Below, piece after piece: positions 17,034-26,848 of a stretch of DNA of 64,000 bases. Below the pieces are notes generated by a model that was not told the origin of the DNA, ran no database searches, and worked only from the letters and a program-made list of their open reading frames with translations. The stretch comes from AP-15 sp963737145 (GTDB lineage: Bacteria > Pseudomonadota > Alphaproteobacteria > ATCC43930 > CGMCC-115725). The translations under genes and the position numbers were made by a program. The DNA lies in assembly GCA_963737145.1 (NCBI GenBank), contig CAVTRO010000004.1, positions 124,001-188,000 on the forward strand. The letters run 5' to 3'. Each line of letters opens with the position of its first letter. Within the stretch, counting starts at the first letter, position 1.

Positions 17034-17712
17034 AGAGTGTTTCGATCTGCGCGAAATCCGTATCGACGTTCTTAAATTTCTTGCGCAAACGCTTGATGTG
17101 ACTGTCGATCGTCCGGTCGTCGACATAGATGTGCTCGCCATAGGCCGCGTCCATCAACTGGTCGCGGTTTTTGACGTGCCCCGGACGGTGCGCGAGGGAT
17201 TTGAGGATCAAAAACTCGGTCACCGTCAGCTCGACATGTTCACCCTTCCAGGTGCACAGATGCCGTGCCGGATCGAGGATCAGCTGGCCGCGCACGATGA
17301 CCGGCTCGCCGTGCGAGTTCTCCCGCTCGCGCGCGAGTTCGCCGCGCCGGATCAGGGCACGAATGCGCTCGATCAACAGCCGTTGTGAAAACGGCTTCCT
17401 GATGTAGTCGTCGGCACCCATGCGCAAACCGAGCAGCTCATCAACCTCGTCGTCCTTTGAGGTGAGGAAAATGACCGGGATGTGGCTCTGCCGCCGCAGC
17501 TGGCCGAGGAGCTCCATGCCGTCCATGCGCGGCATCTTGATGTCGAGCACCGCGATGTCTACCGGCTGTGCGCTTAAACCTTTCAGCGCCTCGGTGCCGT
17601 CGCTATAGCAGCGTACCGCGAACCCTTCCGCCTCGAGTGCCATCGACACGGAGGCCAGGATGTTGCGGTCGTCATCGACCAGAGCAATCGTGTTCGGCAC
17701 CTTCTCCCCCAA
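17002..17712 (-). CDS. chvI: Response regulator ChvI (OmpR/PhoB type)
   Basis: A 236-residue regulator: receiver domain with acidic pocket DDD (residues 13-15), phosphorylated Asp57 in AVLDIKMPRMDG, Thr/Lys switch residues (FLTSKDD, DYIRKPF), then an OmpR-type winged helix ending TIDSHIKRLRKKF and VGYRYR. It heads the operon that continues through chvG and the PTS genes. The 200-bp intergenic region to the divergent HugZ-like gene should carry promoters for both directions; I see no strong consensus box there. Confidence 0.94.
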   Translation of the reverse strand: MGEKVPNTIALVDDDRNILASVSMALEAEGFAVRCYSDGTEALKGLSAQPVDIAVLDIKMPRMDGMELLGQLRRQSHIPVIFLTSKDDEVDELLGLRMGADDYIRKPFSQRLLIERIRALIRRGELARERENSHGEPVIVRGQLILDPARHLCTWKGEHVELTVTEFLILKSLAHRPGHVKNRDQLMDAAYGEHIYVDDRTIDSHIKRLRKKFKNVDTDFAQIETLYGVGYRYRDR

Positions 17713-17943
17713 AATCCTTCTGAGCGGCCGGATGATAGGTGATCCGCTCCCCGCAAGTGTAAAATATGACCAAATCCGGCAAAGGCAAACCCACTGATCC
17801 TATTTTAGACAGGCAACTGGCGCGGTATCCCCTGCAATATTCCCTGAGAAGCGCCTTCGTTTAACTAGACATGGCATCGCGGCGGACGCTTTTTCATCGC
17901 GGCGCAGCTTGACGCCGCCGCGCCGGTGCGGCTCACTTGCGCG

Positions 17944-18660
17944 ATGCGCGAAACCGAGCTGAACCGCGATCCGGCGAGAATCGGGCGGCAATTGCTGCGC
18001 CGGGAACAGCGCGGAACCCTTGCCACGAGCATGCACGGCGCGCCCTACGCGTCACTCGTCCTGGTGGCCGCCGATCTCGACGCCAGCCCGCTTCTGTTGC
18101 TGTCCGATCTGGCTCAGCATAGCCGGAACATCGCATTCGACCCGCGGGTCTCACTATTGGTCGACGGCACTGCGGGCTACCGCGACCCGCTGACCGGGCA
18201 GCGCCTGACCGTGATGGGGCAGGCCAGAGCCGTCGAGAATCCCCCAGGTCTCGCCCGCTTCACCATGCATCACCCGACCGGTGCCGTCTATTCCAGTTTC
18301 GCCGATTTCCGCCTCTATCGGATCGCCGTCGAACGCGGCCACCTCGTCGCCGGTTTCGGCGCGATTCACTGGATCGAAGCCCGCGATCTGCTGTTCGCCC
18401 GGGATGCCGCCGCTCTCGCCGCGGCGGAGCCGGAGATCCTCACGCACATGAATGAGCATCATGCCGACGCGATCGCCGATTACGCGCGTGGCCTGCTCGG
18501 CCGCGGGGGTGCCGATTGGCGGATGACCGGGATCGATCCGGAAGGCGCCGATCTGCAGCGCGACGGCGAAACTGCCCGGCTCGATTTTCCTGCCCCGGTG
18601 CTGACCCCCGCGGCGGCGCGTGCCGCGCTCGTCGAACTCGCTCGGAAGGCGCGGAAATAA
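17944..18660 (+). CDS. HugZ-like pyridoxamine-5'-phosphate-oxidase-family protein
   Basis: About 238 residues with an N-terminal split-barrel FMN/heme-binding domain (GTLATSMHGAPYASLVL, RLTVMGQARAV, HPTGAVY) and a C-terminal DUF2470-type domain (ILTHMNEHHADAIADYA; GIDPEGADLQ). This two-domain layout is that of HugZ heme oxygenases and related heme-utilisation proteins. A GTG 18 bp upstream is an alternative start. It lies between the chv operon and pckA and is transcribed with pckA, or separately, on the plus strand. Heme breakdown is the family inference; the actual role here is not shown. Confidence 0.82.
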   Translation: MRETELNRDPARIGRQLLRREQRGTLATSMHGAPYASLVLVAADLDASPLLLLSDLAQHSRNIAFDPRVSLLVDGTAGYRDPLTGQRLTVMGQARAVENPPGLARFTMHHPTGAVYSSFADFRLYRIAVERGHLVAGFGAIHWIEARDLLFARDAAALAAAEPEILTHMNEHHADAIADYARGLLGRGGADWRMTGIDPEGADLQRDGETARLDFPAPVLTPAAARAALVELARKARK

Positions 18661-18678
18661 CCCTCCGTTGAGGGAGTT

Positions 18679-18708
18679 TTGACATGGTCGCCCGTGTTGT
18701 GGTACGGC
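18679..18708 (+). promoter_or_regulatory. Possible sigma70-like promoter upstream of pckA
   Basis: A perfect TTGACA at 18679-18684 is followed 17-18 bp later by a poor -10 (TACGGC). It sits just after a small hairpin (CCCTC/GAGGG at 18661-18674) that may end the HugZ-like transcript. Weak evidence. Confidence 0.3.
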
Positions 18709-18770
18709 GCTAACCTGGGGCGGCAATCCGGGTGCCGAAAAAGCCCGGCCGCAGCAGGAGGAAGCGTTCG

Positions 18771-18787
18771 ATGAAGAAGACGATCCG

Positions 18788-18791
<4 letters not shown>
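18771..18791 (+). CDS. Six-codon leader frame overlapping the pckA start
   Basis: AGGAGGAAG at 18757-18765 is 5 bp before an ATG that opens the frame M-K-K-T-I-R-stop. Its stop codon overlaps the pckA ATG (ATGA at 18788-18791). The pckA ATG itself has no nearby ribosome site; the strong one is more than 20 bp away. So ribosomes probably load at the leader and restart on pckA. Seen directly in sequence; translation of the leader is inferred. Confidence 0.5.
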
Positions 18792-20389
<1,598 letters not shown>

Positions 20390-20394
20390 CCGGA

Positions 20395-20415
20395 TTTCCC
20401 TGCGGCGCAGGGAAA
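20395..20415. repeat. Perfect hairpin just after pckA
   Basis: TTTCCCTGC and GCAGGGAAA form a 9-bp perfect stem around a GGC loop, 5 bp after the pckA stop. It may act as transcript end or mRNA stabiliser; there is no following U-run. The pckA-tail copy at 44 kb ends inside this hairpin. Confidence 0.6.
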
Positions 20416-20516
20416 AAATCATCTCGGCGCCGAAAGGCGCTCCTTCCGGAGCCGCAAAAGCCATTTAAGCCAGAGACTTGCGCCCGTTTTTCCGGCGCTG
20501 CCCGGCACGGAAAATC

Positions 20517-20547
20517 GTTTCCCTGCCGGGCAAATTGGCAGGGAAAC
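20517..20547. repeat. Second TTTCCCTGC-type hairpin
   Basis: GTTTCCCTGCC and GGCAGGGAAAC make an 11-bp perfect stem with a 9-base loop, about 100 bp after the first hairpin and sharing the TTTCCCTGC core. An AT-rich stretch follows (20570-20615), just before the DUF5681 gene. Probably a repeated intergenic element or the pckA terminator region. Confidence 0.55.
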
Positions 20548-20649
20548 ATCGCGGAAATACTCATCCTATATTATTCGCTAATTGACAATTTAACAATCGA
20601 ATGATATAGTTTTCAGATAGTTCTGGCAAGCTGTTGTTGCGGTAATCTC

Positions 20650-21077
20650 ATGGATGAGGTCGAGGGCGAATACAAAGTCGGCCGCGGGAGGCCACCCTTG
20701 CACACGCGGTTCAAGAAGGGTCAGTCCGGCAATCCGCGCGGTCCACGCACGCGCCCGAAAAACCTGCCGGCGCTGTTGACCGCCGCGCTCAACGAGCCGG
20801 TGGTCGTCAGCGCGGGCGGAGACTCGCGGCAGATCACCAAGCGCGAGGCGGTCATCGCGCAGCTCGTCGACATGTCGACCGGCGCCGATATTCGCGCGAT
20901 GAAGATGCTTATCGACATGCTGAAGGATATCGAGGAGCACGCCGGCACGGCGCCGCTGACCAAAGCCTCCCCGCTCACCCGGGCGGACGAGGAGGTGATC
21001 GAAAACCTGCTGGCGCGGTTGCGCCGCGCGGAATTGGCGAAGATCCACCAGGGCGACCCAGAGAGCGTGTCGGAACA
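20650..21077 (+). CDS. DUF5681-domain protein, read through into a terminase frame
   Basis: The first 140 or so residues contain VGRGRPPLHTRFKKGQSGNPRG, the DUF5681 hallmark, then KREAVIAQLVDMSTGADIRAMKMLIDMLKDIE. Such proteins are usually separate short genes placed just before terminase large-subunit genes in prophage-like remnants and are plausible small-terminase or DNA-binding partners. Here no stop follows: the frame continues through a repeat element into the terminase. The frame was probably joined by insertion of that repeat. Confidence 0.7.
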
Positions 21078-21243
21078 TGAGCCCCTCTCCGCCTTCATGG
21101 GGGAGAGAGCCTGCCCCGGACCCGATCCGGGGGAGGGACCCGTCGCAAAGCGAGGGGAGGGTGAGGCGGGCGGCGTCGCGGAACCGGTACCTCGGCCTCA
21201 CCCTACCCTCTCCCCGGCCGGCGGGGGGAGAGGGAAAACCTTG
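21078..21243. repeat. REP-like palindromic element inside an open frame
   Basis: About 160 bp with repeated, oppositely oriented CCCTCTCC/GGGGAGAG-type blocks (GAGCCCCTCTCCGCC near 21080, CGGGGGGAGAGGG near 21225). It resembles interspersed palindromic repeats common in high-GC alphaproteobacteria. It is translated in frame as a Pro/Gly-rich linker between DUF5681 and terminase. Confidence 0.6.
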
Positions 21244-22778
21244 GTGGTGAAAACTCCATCCGACGAGACGCCCACCCCTGACGAGTACCGCGCGCTGTTG
21301 CGGCGCGATCTCGTCAGCTTTGCGCAGCTCTGTTTCAGCGAGCTCAACCCGCGCACCCGCTTCGCGATGAGCTGGCATATCGAAATCATCGCCGCCAAAT
21401 TGACCGCGTTGCGCGACGGCAAGATCCGCCGCCTCGTCGTCAACCTGCCGCCGCGCCACCTGAAGTCGCTGCTCGCCTCGGTCGCGTTCCGGCGTGGTGT
21501 CTCGGGCACGACCCGTCGGCGCAGATCCTCTGCGTCAGCTATGCGCAGGACCTCGCCGACAAATTGTCGCGCGATTGCCGGCATATCGTCGCCAGCGCCT
21601 GGTACCGCAGCCTCTTCCCGACCCGCCTCTCGCCGCAGCGCGCCGCAATGCCGGAATTCGACACGACCGCGCAGGGCTGCCGGCTCGCGACCTCGGTCGG
21701 CGGCGTGCTGACCGGGCGCGGCGCCGACCTCATCGTCATCGACGACCCGCTGAAGCCGGAGGAGGCGTTGTCGCAGACCCAGCGCCAGGCGGCGAACGAC
21801 TGGTTCGACCACACCCTCTACAGCCGGCTCAACGACAAGCTCGCGGGCGCGATCGTCCTCATCATGCACCGGTTGCACGAAGACGACCTCGTCGGCCACG
21901 TGCTGGCGCAGGAGGAGTGGGAGATCGTGCGGTTCCCGGCAATCGCCGAGGACGACGAGAGCCAGCTGGTCGACACCCTCTTCGGGCCGCTAAATTTCAC
22001 CCGCCGGCGCGGCGAGGCCTTGCACCCGGAACGTGAGCCGCGTGCGGTGCTCAAGCATATCCGCCGCACGATCGGCGAATACAATTTCGCGGGGCAATAC
22101 CAGCAGGCGCCCGCCCCATTGGGCGGCGGCCTCGTCAAGTCGGCGTGGTTCCGGCGCTACGGGCCCGACGAGGCGCCGCAGCGCTTCGAGCGCATCGTGC
22201 AGAGCTGGGACACCGCCAACAAGGCGACCGAGCTCAGCGACTTCAGCGTGTGCACGAGCTGGGGCGTCGCGGGCAAGAACCTCTATTTGATCGACGTCTT
22301 ACGCCGGCGCATGGAATACCCCGAATTGAAGCGCGCGGTGCGCGAGCAATACGAGCGCTTCGCGCCCGCGGTCGTGCTGATCGAGGACAAGGCCTCGGGC
22401 ACGCAGCTGATTCAGGAGCTGATTGCGGAAGGCCTCCACGCCGTCACCCGCTACCGCCCGCAGTCGGACAAGGTTATGCGCCTGCACGCGCAGACCGCAA
22501 TGATCGAGAACGGCTTTGTGCACCTGCCCGAAGAGGCGCCGTGGCTCGCCCCCTACCTCGCCGAATTGACCGCCTTCCCCAACGGCAAGCACGACGACCA
22601 AGTCAACTCGACCGCCCAAATGCTCGACTGGTTCAAAGCCGCCGGTCGCGAGCCGGGCGGCTTCTACGGTTATTACCGAATGCTCGCCGAGAAACTCTTC
22701 GAATTCGGAGAGCGTCGAACGCGCACCGTTGTCACCGAACGGCTTCCGCCGGTGAAATGGGGCAACACCCGAGAGTAG
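21244..22778 (+). pseudogene. Phage terminase large subunit, copy 1 (frameshifted)
   Basis: The most complete of five copies. It starts TPDEYRALLRRDLVSFAQLCFSELNP, reaches NLPPRHLKSLLASVAF, then loses one T of a T-run near 21488 compared with copy 2 (which reads FPAWCLGHDPS). The rest, from SRDCRHIVAS to KWGNTRE, is intact and includes the acidic ATPase-like strand LIVIDDPLKPEEA and the nuclease-like VQSWDTANKATE and VLIEDKASG. Packaging function is unlikely with no other phage genes present. Copies 2-4 end with a different C-terminal tail (KRLGLLPR). Confidence 0.85.
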
Positions 22779-22828
22779 TCGCGGCAGCCCGTGGCCCGAA
22801 GTCCTGCCGTGCAAAGTCCGGTTTCTTG

Positions 22829-23617
22829 TCAGAAACGGAAGGTTCCGGCAAGCATCGGCCCCCTCATATGAACGTCGAAGCCAAATCTGCCTTCGCTTCC
22901 CGTGATATTGAAATTGAGGCTGCGATAGCCGAGGTGCAGGTTCCACGATGGGCTGAGGGAATAGTCGATCGTCCCGAGCACTTGCCAATCGGTATGCGCG
23001 CCGACCCCGAAACCGCCGACATCGCCATAGGCAGTGAGCCCGAAGCCGTCGCCGAGCTCGCGGTGATAACGCCCACCGATAAGCGGGTCGGCCCAGCCGC
23101 CGCCGGGGTTCACGCTCACACCGCGAAGCAGACCAGGGTTGAGCTCGACCCTCGACGAAAATCCCCAAGCTCGAAAGCCAAGGCCGGCATCGGCGAACTG
23201 TAGCGGGTCCTCGAGAAAGCGGTAGAGAGCGATCCCGGTGCCGGTATCCGCCTTCAGCGCAGCATTGCCGCCATTAAAGAAAATGTCATGCGTCGTAATC
23301 TTGGTGCTGACCGGCAGGTGGATGGCGTCCGCGAGAAAGCCGAGGGACCCGTAGCGAACCTCGAACGAGCCCATAAATGGGGCGCCATCGAGCTTCGACA
23401 GCAGGTCGATGGAGCTGACGTTGGAATTCACTTCGGGCAGACGCGCCAGCGGCGTCGTCGTGGTTGCGTGAACGCTCGCGAGCCACAGATAGGGGGTAAC
23501 AAAAAACTGGTATCCGCCTGGGGCGGACGCGTCCTGCGCAGAGGCCGCATGCGGCCCGGCTGCAATTACGCCAATGCTTGCGAAAGCCGCGAAAATCAGT
23601 TTTCGGGTTTGTTTCAT
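22829..23617 (-). CDS. Outer-membrane beta-barrel protein
   Basis: 262 residues with a signal peptide (LIFAAFASIGVIAAGPHAASAQ) and alternating beta strands rich in Gly and aromatics, ending in a C-terminal Phe (LAGTFRF), the mark of proteins inserted by the BAM machinery. The strand phrases YQFFVTPYLWLASV, WADPLIGGRYHREL and WNLHLGYRSLNF fit an 8-12 strand barrel. It is the last gene of the sulfatase locus; a 6-bp-stem hairpin (GTTTCT/AGAAAC) overlaps the stop codon. It may be a channel or surface receptor for the sulfatase substrate (inference). Confidence 0.8.
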   Translation of the reverse strand: MKQTRKLIFAAFASIGVIAAGPHAASAQDASAPGGYQFFVTPYLWLASVHATTTTPLARLPEVNSNVSSIDLLSKLDGAPFMGSFEVRYGSLGFLADAIHLPVSTKITTHDIFFNGGNAALKADTGTGIALYRFLEDPLQFADAGLGFRAWGFSSRVELNPGLLRGVSVNPGGGWADPLIGGRYHRELGDGFGLTAYGDVGGFGVGAHTDWQVLGTIDYSLSPSWNLHLGYRSLNFNITGSEGRFGFDVHMRGPMLAGTFRF

Positions 23618-23680
23618 CCCCCATTCCCCTTGTTGGAGGACCGGCTTCAGGTCCGGTCCTCCACCAGATGCCGATATTGG

Positions 23681-25174
23681 CTAATGGTTGGCGCCGCCGG
23701 ACGCCTCCTGGAGGTGGCGGAGCACCTCGTCGAGGTTGAATGAGGCCGGTTTCTGGCGCGGCGGGAACTGTACGAAAGCCGGGATCTGCTGAGCCACGAT
23801 CGCCTGCATCTCGTAAAGGATGAAGGCGTGGGAGATTTCCCAGTCCCAATAGGTGTTGGAGTTTTCGTCTGCACGCTCGAACGGGTCGCACCGCAAATGG
23901 AAGATCTTGGGCGCCCGTAATTTCACGAACGGTTCGAGCCAGCACATCAGCTGTTTGGCTCTTTGCTCCATCAGCACGACTTTCCAGTCGCCCATCCGGA
24001 TACCCAGGATGTCGCCGTCATCGCTGATGTAGAAAAAGAACTTCCTGGGGCTCTCTTTGGCCTCGCCAGTCAAATACGGCAGCAGATTGTAGCCGTCGAT
24101 GTGAACCTTGAAGGTCTTGTCTCCGGCCTCATGCCCGTTAAGGAGCTTCTGCGTGATGTCCGGTTCGCCGGCAGCCGCGAGGAGCGTCGGCAGCCAGTCC
24201 TGGTGTGAGGCGATGTCGTTAAAGACCGTGCCGGGCTTGATGTTGCCGGGCCAGCGCACAAAAATCGGAACGCGCCAGGCGCCTTCCCAATTCGTGTTCT
24301 TTTCGCTGCGAAACGGAGTAATCCCGGCATCGGGCCAGCTGTTGTAGTGGGGGCCGTTGTCGGTCGAGTACATGACGATCGTGTCGTCGGCGATGCCCAG
24401 CTCGTCGAGCTTGGCCAGCATGCGGCCGATGTTCTCGTCATGCGCGACCATGACATCGTTGTATTCTCCCTGGCCGCTCTTGCCCTTGTGCTTTTCGGCG
24501 CGATGGGTCCGGAAGTGCATCGCAGTCGTATTGTACCACATGAAAAACGGCTTCCCGTCCTTGTGGCAACGGTCGATGAAACCGAGGGCATGCTCGGTCA
24601 CCTCTTCATCGATGGTTTCCATGCGTTTCTTGGTGAGGGGGCCGGTATCCTCAATTCTTTGCCCGCCTTTGCCGTCCGCCCAGCTGTGCAATACGCCTCT
24701 GGGTCCGAACCGCTTTTTGAACTCCGGGTCCTTCGGATAATCCGGCTGTTCGGGCTCTTCCTCCGCATTGAGGTGGTAGAGGTTGCCGAAGAACTCGTCG
24801 AAGCCGTGCACCGTCGGCAGGAACTCGTCCTTGTCGCCCAGATGGTTCTTGCCGAACTGGCCGGTTGCGTAGCCCAGTGGCTTCAACAAATCCGCGATGG
24901 TCGGATCTGCCGCTCGGAGACCGACATCGGCTCCAGGCATTCCGACCTTGGTGAGGCCGGTGCGGATCGGGTTCTGCCCGGTGATGAACGCCGCGCGCCC
25001 GGCGGTGCAGCTTTGTTGACCGTAATAGTCGGTAAAGGTCGCGCCCTCGTGCCCGATGCGGTCGATGTTGGGGGTCCGATAGCCCATCTGGCCACGGTTG
25101 TTGTAGCTGATGTTCCACCAGCCGATATCGTCGCCCCACAGGATGAGAATGTTCGGCTTGCCTGACTTGGCCAT
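23681..25174 (-). CDS. Arylsulfatase-type sulfatase (497 residues), CTAGR active site
   Basis: A type I sulfatase. The residue turned into formylglycine is Cys56 in CTAGR, with metal ligands in WGDD near residue 15 and further conserved TGQNPIRTG, FGKNHLGDKD and STDNGPH. There is no signal peptide, so it should act in the cytoplasm like the Pseudomonas enzyme. The formylglycine-generating enzyme encoded seven genes upstream on the same strand would activate it. Substrate unknown. The ATG at 25174 is the natural start of the NILILWGDD strand. Confidence 0.9.
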   Translation of the reverse strand: MAKSGKPNILILWGDDIGWWNISYNNRGQMGYRTPNIDRIGHEGATFTDYYGQQSCTAGRAAFITGQNPIRTGLTKVGMPGADVGLRAADPTIADLLKPLGYATGQFGKNHLGDKDEFLPTVHGFDEFFGNLYHLNAEEEPEQPDYPKDPEFKKRFGPRGVLHSWADGKGGQRIEDTGPLTKKRMETIDEEVTEHALGFIDRCHKDGKPFFMWYNTTAMHFRTHRAEKHKGKSGQGEYNDVMVAHDENIGRMLAKLDELGIADDTIVMYSTDNGPHYNSWPDAGITPFRSEKNTNWEGAWRVPIFVRWPGNIKPGTVFNDIASHQDWLPTLLAAAGEPDITQKLLNGHEAGDKTFKVHIDGYNLLPYLTGEAKESPRKFFFYISDDGDILGIRMGDWKVVLMEQRAKQLMCWLEPFVKLRAPKIFHLRCDPFERADENSNTYWDWEISHAFILYEMQAIVAQQIPAFVQFPPRQKPASFNLDEVLRHLQEASGGANH

Positions 25175-25240
25175 TTCAGTCTCCTCTCGTTGATACAGTG
25201 ATCCTAAAGTGCCCGTCGAGCTCGGCTGCTCTCGGCGCGG

Positions 25241-25684
25241 CTAGGTAAGACGCAGCAGCACCGCAAAGAAGGCGAATATGCCGATGCAGATCAGCAGAAT
25301 GGCAATCGCCAGGACCGGCGATTGCATCCCCTCCTTTGTCATTCCGGCGATCGGGGCGAAACTTCCGCCCCAGAGGTAACGAACTGTCCACCAGTACTGC
25401 CAAATCGAAACTAGAAGCGCGAGGACGCCGCACGAGATCAGTGCGAGCCCCAAATACTCGGGCGCGGTTGGAAGATAGGCGGGGCGGGCTGCAGGCGCCT
25501 GTTGCAAGTGGTTTAGGTACTGGACGATGGCAAAGCCGAAGCCGATCAGCGCGGTCGCTGTGCGCAGCCACGACATCATCGTGCGCTCGACGCTCAGGCG
25601 GGTTCGGATCCAGCCGAAATGAGTGTCAGCCGTTACCCTCACTTCGAACCTTCCTGCTCCTGGGGCGCCGCGTGGACCTGACAT
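25241..25684 (-). CDS. DUF202 (YidH-like) inner-membrane protein
   Basis: 147 residues with the DUF202 signature ERTMMSWLRTATALIGFGFAI in the first helix, followed by two more transmembrane segments (YLGLALISCGVLALLVSIWQY; VLAIAILLICIGIFAFFAVLL). YidH family members have no settled function. It lies 9 bp after the end of the 25694-26197 gene, within the sulfatase locus. Confidence 0.85.
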   Translation of the reverse strand: MSGPRGAPGAGRFEVRVTADTHFGWIRTRLSVERTMMSWLRTATALIGFGFAIVQYLNHLQQAPAARPAYLPTAPEYLGLALISCGVLALLVSIWQYWWTVRYLWGGSFAPIAGMTKEGMQSPVLAIAILLICIGIFAFFAVLLRLT

Positions 25685-25693
25685 GCCGGGCTC

Positions 25694-26197
25694 TTACGAG
25701 GCCTTGTGCGAGGATGTGCGGTGCCAACGGCGAGCGACCCGCGCGGCCGGCCCGCGGATGATCACGTATGGGATAAACGCAAACAGCAGCGCGACGATGA
25801 CTGCCTCGGCCGGATAGAATTGCTTCAGCACGATGAGCTGGTAGATCGCATCCATCACGAGTCCGAGAAGAATGATCCTGGCCGTCGCGTTCAATCCCTC
25901 ATTCAGCCGCTGGGCGCGCTCGCGTGGATTACCCAGCATCGTCCAAAAATAAGGTGAGCGGCCAGTCCGCGCGTCGTTGAGACCATGGCGGATCGCAAGG
26001 ATCGCCACCATCACCGGCTGCAGGATGAAGCGGAACCGCATCGGCGCGTCCGGCCGCGCGACGAGGTCATGCCAAATGCGCCGGAAGGTTGGGATTGAAA
26101 CGCCGTGCCAGACAATGCCGGCGACGATCAGCGCAAGGATCAGCGCAATGATGACTTTCGCCAGGAGGCTCAGCTTCTGGGGCTCGGCATCGTTCAC
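25694..26197 (-). CDS. Inner-membrane protein of unknown function
   Basis: 167 residues with about four transmembrane segments: AKVIIALILALIVAGIVW, FILQPVMVAILAI, TARIILLGLVMDAIYQLIVL and AVIVALLFAFIPYVII. The loop after the second helix is charged and polar (NPRERAQRLNEGLNATAR). No known motif. It sits between two other membrane genes of the sulfatase locus, and its layout resembles theirs in size. Confidence 0.75.
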   Translation of the reverse strand: MNDAEPQKLSLLAKVIIALILALIVAGIVWHGVSIPTFRRIWHDLVARPDAPMRFRFILQPVMVAILAIRHGLNDARTGRSPYFWTMLGNPRERAQRLNEGLNATARIILLGLVMDAIYQLIVLKQFYPAEAVIVALLFAFIPYVIIRGPAARVARRWHRTSSHKAS

Positions 26198-26253
26198 CGA
26201 TCTGCCTCCTGCCCGCCCTCAGGCTTGCACAACACAGCGAAAACCAATGTGGC

Positions 26254-26787
26254 TCACTCCCGCTCCGTTGGCTGAAATTTGACAAAGAACATCTGCCCCA
26301 GCCTGCCTTCACCGAGCGCCTCCTCGAGCACACGAAAGGCGCAATACGGGAGCAGCACCATAAGCATGATCAGGTATCCGGCGAGCGTTTCCTCGAGGCG
26401 AGGCCCAAAGAATTGGCCAAGCGAGGCAGCGATCGATCGGTGGTGGAAAAGGCCGACGACGACTTCCTCGATGATTGTCATGATGATCAGCAATACCAGT
26501 AAGCTGAACGCTTTCCGTAGCGTCGGCCAGATCAGGGGGCCGGTGGTGCTGCGCCCGCCGATCTTCACGGCCTCGCCGACCAACATGAATTTCGCCAGCA
26601 ACACGGCCTTAATTATGGCGATGCCCCAGGGGGCGAATTCGATGCCCTGGGTATGCAGCACCGCCACCTTCACGAGAATCACTGCTCCGAGGGTAATGTA
26701 GAGATAAAGAGAAATGAACACGAGCTCCTTAAGCTCGTGCATTGCCCGATGGTGCAGCGGCGCTTTTACGGCTGTCGCAGTTATCAC
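26254..26787 (-). CDS. Inner-membrane protein of unknown function
   Basis: About 178 residues. A GTG at 26787 is preferred because AGGAG lies 7 bp upstream; the frame is open further but is not protein-like there. Four hydrophobic segments are visible: LVFISLYLYITLGAVILVKVAVL, GIAIIKAVLLAKFMLV, FSLLVLLIIMTIIEEVVVGLF and TLAGYLIMLMVLLPYCAF. The acidic pair EE inside the third helix is notable. Located directly after the large sulfatase gene; function unknown. Confidence 0.7.
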   Translation of the reverse strand: MITATAVKAPLHHRAMHELKELVFISLYLYITLGAVILVKVAVLHTQGIEFAPWGIAIIKAVLLAKFMLVGEAVKIGGRSTTGPLIWPTLRKAFSLLVLLIIMTIIEEVVVGLFHHRSIAASLGQFFGPRLEETLAGYLIMLMVLLPYCAFRVLEEALGEGRLGQMFFVKFQPTERE

Positions 26788-26848
26788 GATAATCTCCTGC
26801 CGGGTCTTTCCGGCTATGAACTGTTTACAGCCAGCGCGCTGAGTGCAT

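Noticed and set aside
17713..17943. Defined ChvI binding box between chvI and the HugZ-like gene
   Set aside because: I could not find a repeated motif convincing enough to name.
20395..20547. Rho-independent terminators after pckA
   Set aside because: Both hairpins are strong, but neither is followed by a run of T on the plus strand, so they are listed only as repeats.
20650..22778. Functional prophage
   Set aside because: Only terminase and DUF5681 sequences are present; no capsid, portal, tail, integrase or lysis genes were seen in the whole window.
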